The notes under the pieces are model-generated. The model did not search any database and was not told the origin of the DNA. It saw only the letters and a program-made list of their open reading frames with translations. 6,447 nucleotides of DNA from Clostridia bacterium (lineage in GTDB: Bacteria; Bacillota; Clostridia; Christensenellales; UBA1242): NCBI GenBank assembly GCA_017443885.1, contig JAFSXW010000039.1, forward strand, positions 1 to 6,447. Direction: 5' to 3'. This document shows, in pieces, positions 1-4,894 of the stretch. A program made the translations under genes and the position numbers. Position 1 is the first letter of the stretch. Each line of letters opens with the position of its first letter.

Positions 1-289
1 AACTTGTTCTTATGTTATCTGCAACACTTATAATTCTTTTAACTTTTGGAGTGAAGTATAAATTAGAATCCACAACACCACTTGTGGTTGCTTTTGTTTG
101 CCTAATGGCATTTTCAATTTGCACCATGGTTGCCCCAACATAAGAGAGCACCCTGCTAGCAACACTTCCCTTTGCGCTAGATAGCCCATATAAAAGGTAT
201 TCTGTGCCAACATTTTTATCCCCAAGTTTTTCTGCAAGTTTTTTTGCAGAAAGCAGTGCTAAACCTGCATTACTACTCATTGCATTCAT
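1..289 (-). CDS. clpC: ClpC, AAA+ unfoldase of the Clp protease (N-terminal part only)
   Basis: This is the first 96 codons of a gene that continues past the left edge. ClpC is a cytoplasmic Hsp100 ATPase that unfolds substrates, including phosphoarginine-marked ones, and feeds them to ClpP. The visible part is the first repeat of the Clp N domain: a helix with LALLSAKKLAEKLG, then NVGTEYLLYGL (residues 26-36), and the start of the second repeat (NLYFTPKVKRII). Glu30 in GTEY aligns with Glu32 of Bacillus subtilis ClpC, one of the residues reported to bind phosphoarginine. The ATG at 289 is preferred over the in-frame ATG at 280 because AAAAGGAG lies 8 bases upstream of it. The gene follows mcsB by 30 bases in the same direction and is its usual neighbour. 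ClpB or ClpE is less likely given this N domain and the gene order. The ATPase modules are not in the window. Confidence 0.9.
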   Translation of the reverse strand, partial: MNAMSSNAGLALLSAKKLAEKLGDKNVGTEYLLYGLSSAKGSVASRVLSYVGATMVQIENAIRQTKATTSGVVDSNLYFTPKVKRIISVADNIRTS

Positions 290-302
290 AATAAATTCTC
301 CT

Positions 303-333
303 TTTTTATTTTATTCTTTTTATTTTATTCTTT
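303..333. repeat. Exact 14-bp tandem duplication across the mcsB stop codon
   Basis: The unit TTTTATTTTATTCT occurs at 304-317 and again, identically, at 318-331, with one further matching base on the left and two on the right. On the coding strand the upstream copy carries the last codons and TAA stop of mcsB, and the other copy fills most of the spacer before the clpC ribosome binding site. Replication slippage is the likely origin. It changes no protein but lengthens the mcsB-clpC gap by 14 bases. Confidence 0.8.
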
Positions 334-1330
334 GATTTTTAAGCATTCTCGACACATACGAAGCTCTAAATAAACCTTCTTCTTCTGCATCTAAATTTTT
401 GCCTGCTATTTTAAATAGGTTATATTTCATACAGCTTGTTGCAAACTTATCTAAAAGCCCATTATCTTTAAGCCTAATAATGCCAAGAGCAATGCCCATT
501 TTCAATTCTCCACCAAGCCTTAAAAGCTCACTAGAAGAAAGTGTGTAACAATTTGTAAGTATCCCATACGCCCTAAGCACTCTATCGGTTATTTCAACTT
601 CTCTTTCAAGCAGAAGCTTTTTTCTTGCCCTGTTTTCATAATCGCAAATTCTAAGCACAGCTTCTTTAACAGCCCCCACAATTTCCTTTTCGGTTAGTCC
701 CAAACTAGTGCCATTAGAAATTTGATACATAAACCCATCAAACGAACTTGCTTCGCCATACACTCCACGCGTGCAAAGCCCTTTTTCGCTAAGTGCTTTT
801 GTAATATTTTCTATTTCGCCAGAAAGTGTTAGCGCCGGCAAAAACATTAAAACGGAAGCACGCATGCCAGTTCCAAGGTTTGTGATACAACTTGTTAAAA
901 AACCAAGTTTATTATCGAAGGCAATATTAAGGCTAGAAATAATCTTATCATCAACACTATTTAGTTTTTCATAGGCTTTTTCTAGTTCTAGTCCTCTAAG
1001 AAAGCACTGCTCTCGAATATGGTCTTCTTCATTCACCATAATGCTAATCGTTTCATCACTAGAAAGTATCACTGCACCATAATCTTTTTTCTCTAATAAA
1101 TCTAGGCTAATAAGGTGCTTTTCTTGCATCACAAAAGCATCTTCTTTAGGAAGCGAATCTATTTTATAAACCTTAAAATCATCTAAGCCTTTAACGCTTC
1201 CCACCACTTTGTTTAAAACCGAAAAGCCTTCGTCTTTTTTAATTTGCTGTGGCATGGCGAAATCTTTAAGATTTCTTGCAAGCCTTATTCTAGAAGAAAT
1301 AACAATTGAACTAACATCATAAACTGCCAT
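320..1330 (-). CDS. mcsB: McsB, protein-arginine kinase
   Basis: McsB phosphorylates arginine side chains using ATP and so marks proteins for ClpCP; it also inactivates the repressor CtsR in Bacillus. The 336-residue protein has the phosphagen-kinase-like domain: SSRIRLARN (12-20), NEEDHIR (100-106), and the active-site loop LTSCITNLGTG with catalytic-type Cys148, then RGVYGE (188-193). The C-terminal half is the helical dimerisation region. It is shorter than B. subtilis McsB (363 residues), mainly because it starts only 11 residues before the SSRIRLARN motif. The allosteric phosphoarginine-pocket motif RDxxRA near the C terminus reads EGLFRA here (318-323), so its first Arg and the Asp are missing. 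The ATG at 1330 has AGGGGGG 6 bases upstream, inside the end of mcsA, which it overlaps by 14 bases. The kinase assignment is secure from motifs and operon; whether allosteric control is kept is open. Confidence 0.95.
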   Translation of the reverse strand: MAVYDVSSIVISSRIRLARNLKDFAMPQQIKKDEGFSVLNKVVGSVKGLDDFKVYKIDSLPKEDAFVMQEKHLISLDLLEKKDYGAVILSSDETISIMVNEEDHIREQCFLRGLELEKAYEKLNSVDDKIISSLNIAFDNKLGFLTSCITNLGTGMRASVLMFLPALTLSGEIENITKALSEKGLCTRGVYGEASSFDGFMYQISNGTSLGLTEKEIVGAVKEAVLRICDYENRARKKLLLEREVEITDRVLRAYGILTNCYTLSSSELLRLGGELKMGIALGIIRLKDNGLLDKFATSCMKYNLFKIAGKNLDAEEEGLFRASYVSRMLKNQRIK

Positions 1331-1691
1331 TTATTTCCCCCCTAAGGCTTTGAATTTTCCTTTTTATTTCTTCTGCCTTTAAATAATCTCTTTCCACAAC
1401 CGCCTGCTTTTCTGCACGAGAAAGCTCACTAAGTTCCTTTAAAATTTCTGTTTTAGAATTTTTACACCCGCATTGTTTGCCAATATGTTCACTTTTTTTA
1501 TGATATTTTAAAACCAACTTATTTATATATGGCGCAAAAACTTTATAGCAATACGGGCACCCCACAAAATATGTTTCCTCAAGATCGGATAAATGTTGGT
1601 TGCATTTTGGGCACACAACATCAAGGTTTTCCATTGCTTCTTGCGTGGTTTGCTCGCCCCAAAAATCAAAGGTGCTAGAAGTGTTATTCAT
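1317..1691 (-). CDS. mcsA: McsA, zinc-binding activator of McsB (short form)
   Basis: McsA binds zinc and activates the arginine kinase McsB. This 124-residue protein has one zinc module, CPKC (27-30) with CPYC (45-48) followed by YKVFAPYI, a family-typical linker with His64 and His69, and a C-terminal UVR-type helical hairpin (about 83-120, KAEEIKRKIQSLRGEI at the end). B. subtilis McsA has about 185 residues and an additional N-terminal CxxC...CxxC module that is absent here. Two extra cysteines, Cys74 and Cys76, sit in the linker where most relatives have none that I recall. The start at 1691 has AAAGGAGG at good distance and overlaps the ctsR stop by 8 bases, so translation is probably coupled. 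Position between ctsR and mcsB supports the name. The shortness looks genuine, since the upstream DNA is ctsR coding sequence. Confidence 0.9.
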   Translation of the reverse strand: MNNTSSTFDFWGEQTTQEAMENLDVVCPKCNQHLSDLEETYFVGCPYCYKVFAPYINKLVLKYHKKSEHIGKQCGCKNSKTEILKELSELSRAEKQAVVERDYLKAEEIKRKIQSLRGEINGSL

Positions 1692-2157
1692 CTGCTTCCT
1701 CCTTTCTGCCCAAAAGATGCAACACGCACGCTTTTAAGCTTTGTGCTCTTAATTTATCTTTTATTGCAAATGGAACTTTAAGCGCTTCTCTAGAAAGCAT
1801 TGCTTCTATTATTCCCCTTTCTTTTAAAGAAATAATTTCAGCATCAAAAAGCCTTTCTATTATTTGGCTTGCCCTATTTTCAGTAATTTCTTCACCAATG
1901 CTAGAAAGCACAGCACTTGCCACGCTTTCATCATTATCGAAACTAACCTTGCTTATTCTAATATATCCGCCACCACCTCGCCTGCTTTCCTTAATAAAGC
2001 CCCTATCAAGAGTAAACCTTGTTTGAAGCACATAGTTTATTTGGCTTGGTGCACAAGAAAAGAAACTAGCAAGTTCATTTCTAGAAATATCTATTTCATT
2101 ATCTTCGCCCATATTGTCTAAAATAAAAGCCTCAATAACATCACTAATATTTGCCAT
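1684..2157 (-). CDS. ctsR: CtsR, repressor of class III heat-shock genes
   Basis: CtsR is a dimeric repressor that binds direct heptad repeats upstream of clp genes and lets go on heat or protein stress. The 157-residue product starts MANISDVIEAFI, has the winged-helix segment with PSQINYVLQTRFTLDRGF (38-54), and the glycine wing ESRRGGGGYIRI (57-68). Arg60, just before the four glycines, aligns with Arg62 of Bacillus/Geobacillus CtsR, the tip residue reported as a McsB target. The C-terminal helical domain (about 75-150) is the McsB/McsA-responsive part in relatives. An in-frame ATG at 2208 would add 17 residues but has no ribosome binding site. The ATG at 2157 has GGGGGG 5 bases upstream and matches the family start. 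It is the first gene of its operon and has its own operator upstream, so it is autoregulated by inference. Confidence 0.95.
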   Translation of the reverse strand: MANISDVIEAFILDNMGEDNEIDISRNELASFFSCAPSQINYVLQTRFTLDRGFIKESRRGGGGYIRISKVSFDNDESVASAVLSSIGEEITENRASQIIERLFDAEIISLKERGIIEAMLSREALKVPFAIKDKLRAQSLKACVLHLLGRKEEADE

Positions 2158-2222
2158 TTTTGCCCCCCACACTTTTGTTTTATAATCACGCAAAGTTTTA
2201 TAGACCATATATATAATCTAGA

Positions 2223-2251
2223 GCCAATCACCTTAAAATATTTTAATTGGC
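2223..2251 (-). other. Inverted repeat in the long ctsR leader
   Basis: GCCAAT at 2223-2228 and ATTGGC at 2246-2251 form a 6-bp stem. Inside it lies the 14-base palindrome TTAAAATATTTTAA (2233-2246), which overlaps the right arm by one base, so the two pairings partly exclude each other. It lies in the roughly 150-base transcribed leader between the predicted ctsR start site and the ctsR ATG. It has no T-run after it, so it is not a terminator. It could be an mRNA hairpin or a protein site; the function is unknown. Confidence 0.35.
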
Positions 2252-2283
2252 AATAATAAAAGTATAAAAACTAATAAGCAAAA

Positions 2284-2300
2284 AGTCAAAGAAAGTCAAA
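2284..2300 (+). promoter_or_regulatory. CtsR operator (CtsR box)
   Basis: AGTCAAAGAAAGTCAAA is an exact direct repeat of AGTCAAA with a 3-base spacer, matching the known CtsR consensus RGTCAAA-NAN-RGTCAAA in every defined position. It lies immediately downstream of the predicted ctsR promoter, about 15 bases past the -10 box, where bound repressor would block initiation or escape. The site reads on the plus strand while the operon runs on the minus strand; CtsR boxes are known in both orientations. It provides autoregulation of ctsR-mcsA-mcsB-clpC. Confidence 0.93.
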
Positions 2301-2314
2301 CTTTACACTTTTAT

Positions 2315-2341
2315 ATTATACCCATTGTTTTTAAATGTCAA
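2315..2341 (-). promoter_or_regulatory. Promoter of the ctsR operon
   Basis: On the minus strand a perfect -35 TTGACA (2341-2336) is followed after 15 bases by a perfect -10 TATAAT (2320-2315). The spacer is two bases shorter than ideal, which may weaken it. The expected start lies near 2305-2309, just ahead of the CtsR box, and gives a leader of about 150 bases. It looks like a housekeeping sigma-A promoter. Confidence 0.75.
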
Positions 2342-2371
2342 CAAAAAGTGAAAACTTTTAAAAAATTTTGC

Positions 2372-2397
2372 AAAAAAAAATTGGACAAAACGCCCAA
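2372..2397 (-). terminator. Intrinsic terminator of the zinc-ribbon gene
   Basis: Reading on the minus strand, TTGGGC (2397-2392) pairs with GTCCAA (2386-2381) across a 5-base loop, with one G-T wobble, and is followed at once by nine T (2380-2372). It begins 3 bases past the stop codon at 2401. It separates the zinc-ribbon gene from the ctsR promoter 30 bases further on. Confidence 0.85.
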
Positions 2398-2400
2398 CTT

Positions 2401-2790
2401 TTAATTTTGATTATTTTGATTATCACAAAGCATACAAATTCCAGCCACCAAACTCACAAACAACAAACAACAAACCTTAAACCCTGTGCCAATTTGTTCG
2501 TTGTTTTTAACCTTATTAAAGTAAACAACTGTCATTGGAATACACCACGCAAGTGGAATTAAATATGCTAAACCCATAACAACGCAACCAACTATCATAA
2601 ACGCTTTTGCAACAGTAGTTAAAGTTGATTCTTGTGCCATATTTCCAGAATTATTGTAATTAGCACTGCTTGTTTGCTGTGGGTCGACTTTAATTGTTTC
2701 ATTATTATTAGAATTCACATTTGCCCCACATTTAGAGCAGAACGAAGCATCATCACTAACCTGCTCCCCACATTTACTACAATATTTCAT
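2401..2790 (-). CDS. Small zinc-ribbon membrane protein, function unknown
   Basis: The 129-residue protein begins with a zinc ribbon, YCSKCG (Cys4, Cys7) and FCSKCG (Cys18, Cys21). A polar linker rich in Asn, Ser and Gln follows (about 25-55), then a hydrophobic region (about 60-91, with IPLAWCIPMTVVYFNKVKN, possibly two membrane passes) and a second hydrophobic segment (about 105-122, ending AGICMLCD). The zinc ribbon would sit in the cytoplasm if the protein follows the positive-inside rule. Similar zinc-ribbon plus membrane proteins are common in Firmicutes, but I know no proven function. The ATG at 2790 is chosen because AAGGAG lies 7 bases upstream; an earlier ATG at 2832 would add a hydrophobic 14-residue tail without a ribosome binding site. 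It stands alone between a tRNA and its own terminator. The gene is well supported and the role is not known. Confidence 0.85.
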   Translation of the reverse strand: MKYCSKCGEQVSDDASFCSKCGANVNSNNNETIKVDPQQTSSANYNNSGNMAQESTLTTVAKAFMIVGCVVMGLAYLIPLAWCIPMTVVYFNKVKNNEQIGTGFKVCCLLFVSLVAGICMLCDNQNNQN

Positions 2791-2847
2791 AAATTCTCTC
2801 CTTAGTATAAAAATAAAAAATGCCACAAACAACGCATATTATTATTT

Positions 2848-2875
2848 AAAAAAAATAAAATGAAATTATCACTTT
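2848..2875 (-). terminator. Probable terminator of the tRNA-Leu transcript
   Basis: On the minus strand AAAGTGA (2875-2869) can pair with TCATTTT (2863-2857) over a 5-base loop, with one G-T wobble, followed by an A and eight T (2855-2848). The stem is AT-rich and weak, so termination may be partial and some read-through into the zinc-ribbon gene is possible. Confidence 0.45.
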
Positions 2876-2894
2876 ATTTGCAAGATTTTATTTT

Positions 2895-2981
2895 TGGTGC
2901 GGCTGACAGGACTTGAACCTGCAAGGAATTGCTTCCACAAGATCCTTAGTCTTGCGCGTGTGCCAGTTTCGCCACAGCCGC
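2895..2981 (-). tRNA. trnL: tRNA-Leu, anticodon AAG
   Basis: This is an 87-base type II tRNA with an encoded CCA end. The acceptor stem GCGGCTG (2981-2975) pairs with CAGCCGC, then discriminator A and CCA (2897-2895). The D stem is GCG/CGC. The anticodon stem CAAGA/TCTTG (2954-2950 and 2942-2938) encloses the loop CTAAGGA, which places A-A-G at 34-36 (2947-2945) and G at 37. A long variable arm with stem GGAA/TTCC and a T loop TTCAAGT complete the fold. The long variable arm and the A discriminator agree with leucine identity. Anticodon AAG reads CUU, and also CUC and CUA if A34 is deaminated to inosine by TadA. A34 in a bacterial leucine tRNA is uncommon. The upstream region is very AT-rich, with TATATA-like stretches near 3001-3008, but no clear promoter. 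Confidence 0.95.
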
Positions 2982-3118
2982 ATTTATAATATTGATGCTT
3001 ATATATAAATGCATTTATTGTAAGAAAAACATTCACTATATTTCAGCATCATGTTAAGTATAGCATTAAAAAATGCATTTGTAAAGAGATTTATTTTTAT
3101 TTATTTTATTTTTTGTGC

Positions 3119-3147
3119 TTTACAAAACTCTTTAATTATGTTACACT
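3119..3147 (+). promoter_or_regulatory. Promoter of iscR
   Basis: The -35 TTTACA (3119-3124) and -10 TACACT (3142-3147) are separated by 17 bases, with TG one base before the -10 (3139-3140), an extended -10 element. The start would lie near 3154, giving a leader of only about 13 bases that still holds the GGAG at 3157-3160. No TACC...GGTA repeat like the one before iscS is present here. Confidence 0.7.
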
Positions 3148-3166
3148 AATATTATAGGAGATTAAT

Positions 3167-3571
3167 ATGAAAATATCATCTAAGGGGCGTTATGCCGTAA
3201 GAGTTTTATGCGAAATTGTGCAAAGCGATCAGCCATTTATTAGTGCCACAGAAATTGCCGAAAAACAAAATATTTCCATTAAATATTTAGAGAGAATTTT
3301 AAATATTTTGCTTAAAGCCAATTTAATAGAAAGCCAAATGGGAGCAACTGGTGGCTACAAACTTTCAAAAAGCCCTGCACACTATTCTATCGCTGAAATT
3401 TTAACAGCAACTGGCGATATTATTGAGCTTGCACCTTGCCAGGTTTCCGGTTATAAATGCCAGCAGATAGATAAATGCCCCACCTGTGATTATTGGCAAA
3501 ATTTAGCTAATATTATTTATAAAGAATTAAATAAGGTTTCGCTTAATGATATTTTGCATAAAAAATATTAA
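3167..3571 (+). CDS. iscR: Rrf2-family regulator, IscR-type with four C-terminal cysteines
   Basis: Rrf2-family proteins are dimeric winged-helix regulators; IscR senses the cell's iron-sulphur status through a [2Fe-2S] cluster. The 134-residue protein opens with the family signature MKISSKGRYAVRVLCEI. It continues through the recognition helix (about 27-45, TEIAEKQNISIKYLERIL) and the wing GATGGYKLSK (59-68), then a dimer helix. Cysteines lie at 91, 98, 104 and 107. E. coli IscR ligands are Cys92, Cys98, Cys104 and His107, so the spacing here agrees but the fourth ligand position is Cys, not His. CymR, the other common Firmicutes Rrf2 protein, lacks such cysteines, which favours a cluster-sensing role. 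The ATG has GGAG 6 bases upstream. It sits directly before iscS and iscU and probably controls them; the symbol is given by context and motifs. Confidence 0.88.
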   Translation: MKISSKGRYAVRVLCEIVQSDQPFISATEIAEKQNISIKYLERILNILLKANLIESQMGATGGYKLSKSPAHYSIAEILTATGDIIELAPCQVSGYKCQQIDKCPTCDYWQNLANIIYKELNKVSLNDILHKKY

Positions 3572-3581
3572 CAATAAATTT

Positions 3582-3614
3582 TAAAAAGTGTTGACAACTG
3601 CACTTTTTATTTTT
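3582..3614 (+). terminator. Hairpin after iscR, probable intrinsic terminator or attenuator
   Basis: TAAAAAGTG (3582-3590) and CACTTTTTA (3601-3609) form a perfect 9-bp stem with a 10-base loop, followed by a T-rich run. It begins 10 bases past the iscR stop. The stem is mostly A-T, so termination may be partial, leaving some read-through into iscS. The loop contains the TTGACA -35 box of the next promoter. Confidence 0.6.
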
Positions 3615-3619
3615 ATACT
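3591..3619 (+). promoter_or_regulatory. Promoter of iscS-iscU
   Basis: A perfect -35 TTGACA (3591-3596), a 17-base spacer and a -10 TATACT (3614-3619) form a strong sigma-A promoter. The start is expected near 3626, giving a leader of about 84 bases before the iscS ATG. The element is nested in the hairpin that follows iscR and leads straight into an inverted repeat at 3627-3639. Confidence 0.82.
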
Positions 3620-3626
3620 TATATCA

Positions 3627-3639
3627 TACCATACTGGTA
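3627..3639 (+). promoter_or_regulatory. Candidate operator at the iscS start site
   Basis: TACC at 3627-3630 and GGTA at 3636-3639 form an inverted repeat around ATACT. It starts 7 bases after the -10 box, so a bound protein would cover the transcription start. The IscR-type regulator encoded just upstream is the natural candidate binder, but this is inference from position and symmetry; I did not match it to a published clostridial IscR consensus. Confidence 0.5.
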
Positions 3640-3709
3640 GGATTTAGTGTTAATTTTTATTTATTTTAATTAAATTAATGCCACTTTATAAAATATAAAA
3701 GGAGTTTTT

Positions 3710-4894
3710 ATGATTTATTTAGATAACGCAGGAACAACCAAAGTTTCTTCCAGTGTTAAAAAGGCAATGCTTCCCTATTTAGATGAAATTTATGGCAACG
3801 CTAGTTCGCTTCATAATGCTGGGCAAATAGCTAAAGAGCATTTAGAAAAAGCACGAGATGATGTTGCAAAATGTTTAAACGCCTTGAAAGATGAAATTTT
3901 CTTCACTTCTGGCGGAACCGAGAGCGACAACTGGGCTATAGAATCAGCCTGCAAAATTGGAGAAATTCAAAACAAAAAGCATATAATAACCTCTGCATTT
4001 GAGCATCACGCAATTTTAAATAAGCTTAAAGAAAAAGAAAAACAAGGCTTTAAAGTTACCTATTTGCCTGTTTATGAAAATGGCATTGTGAAAGCTAGCG
4101 ATTTAGAAAATGCCATAACAGAAAACACATGCCTAATTACTATTATGATGGCTAATAATGAAATTGGCACAATCCAGCCAATCAAGGAATTAGCAACAAT
4201 TTCACAAAAACATAATATCATCTTCCACACAGATGCCGTGCAAGCTGTTGGACATATTCCAGTTGATGTAAAAGATTTGGGAATTAATATGCTTTCTGTT
4301 TCTGGACATAAATTTCATGGCCCAAAAGGGGTTGGAGTGCTTTACTGCAAAAAAGGCACCCCACTATTTCCATTAATTAATGGTGGCGCTCAAGAAAAGA
4401 ATAAAAGAGCGGGCACAGAAAATATTATGGGTGCAGTTGGACTAAGCGTGGCTCTTAAAAACGCAGTGGAAGAAATGGAAAAAGTTAATAGTAAAGAACA
4501 AAAATTAAGGGATAAACTTTTTTATAGTTTATCTAAAATTCCCCACTCTAAAATTAATGGCGACAAAAAAAATAGACTTGCTAATAACTTTAATATGAGT
4601 TTTGAAGGAATTGAAGGCGAAAGTTTATTGCTTCTTTTAAACGAAAAAGGAATTTGCGCCTCTAGTGGTTCGGCTTGCACTTCTGGCTCGCTAGACCCAA
4701 GCCATGTGCTTCTTTCTATTGGGCTTATTCATGAAGTAGCCCACGGAAGCCTAAGGATTACGCTTTCAAAATATAACACCCTTAAAGAAATAAACTATGT
4801 TATAAAAACAGTGCCAGAAATTGTTTCATATTTAAGAGAAATTAGTCCAGTTTGGGACGAACTTGAAAAAGGAGAAAGAAAACATGCTATATAG
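3710..4894 (+). CDS. iscS: Cysteine desulphurase IscS/NifS
   Basis: This PLP enzyme takes sulphur from L-cysteine, giving alanine and an enzyme persulphide that is passed to IscU and, in many bacteria, to tRNA thiolation. The 394 residues show the class V aminotransferase fold: YLDNAGTT (3-10), TSGGTESDN (66-74), EHH (98-100, PLP-stacking His), MANNEIGTIQP (147-157), HTDAVQA (173-179, Asp175 to the PLP ring), and SGHKFHGPKG with Schiff-base Lys201. RAGTEN (233-238) follows. The mobile loop ASSGSACTSG carries the persulphide-forming Cys323 with the longer loop of group I (IscS/NifS-like) enzymes rather than SufS. The ATG has GGAG 5 bases upstream, and the length is normal. It overlaps iscU by 11 bases, so the two are translationally coupled. 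Whether it should be named NifS or IscS is convention; no nitrogen-fixation gene is in view. Confidence 0.95.
   Translation: MIYLDNAGTTKVSSSVKKAMLPYLDEIYGNASSLHNAGQIAKEHLEKARDDVAKCLNALKDEIFFTSGGTESDNWAIESACKIGEIQNKKHIITSAFEHHAILNKLKEKEKQGFKVTYLPVYENGIVKASDLENAITENTCLITIMMANNEIGTIQPIKELATISQKHNIIFHTDAVQAVGHIPVDVKDLGINMLSVSGHKFHGPKGVGVLYCKKGTPLFPLINGGAQEKNKRAGTENIMGAVGLSVALKNAVEEMEKVNSKEQKLRDKLFYSLSKIPHSKINGDKKNRLANNFNMSFEGIEGESLLLLLNEKGICASSGSACTSGSLDPSHVLLSIGLIHEVAHGSLRITLSKYNTLKEINYVIKTVPEIVSYLREISPVWDELEKGERKHAI

Noticed and set aside
28..237. Open frame of 69 codons on the minus strand
   Set aside because: It is out of frame with the ClpC N-domain that covers the same bases from 289 to the edge and has no similarity or ribosome binding site of its own.
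771..974. Plus-strand open frames opposite mcsB, mcsA, ctsR, iscU and the zinc-ribbon gene
   Set aside because: They lie antisense to genes with clear family motifs, lack ribosome binding sites and show no recognisable domains.
2158..2208. Longer ctsR starting at the ATG at 2208
   Set aside because: No ribosome binding site, and the extra 17 residues are absent from the family; the ATG at 2157 fits both.
2804..2832. TTGTTT, 17 bases, TATACT as promoter of the zinc-ribbon gene
   Set aside because: The -10 box abuts the AAGGAG, so the transcript would start inside or after its own ribosome binding site. It is more likely chance in AT-rich DNA.
2982..3060. Promoter for the tRNA gene in the TATATA-rich stretch near 3001-3008
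   Set aside because: No acceptable -35 element at 16-18 bases; the region is too AT-rich to choose a site.
4863..4883. TTG start adding seven residues to IscU
   Set aside because: The ATG at 4884 has a well-placed GGAG and matches the start of family members.
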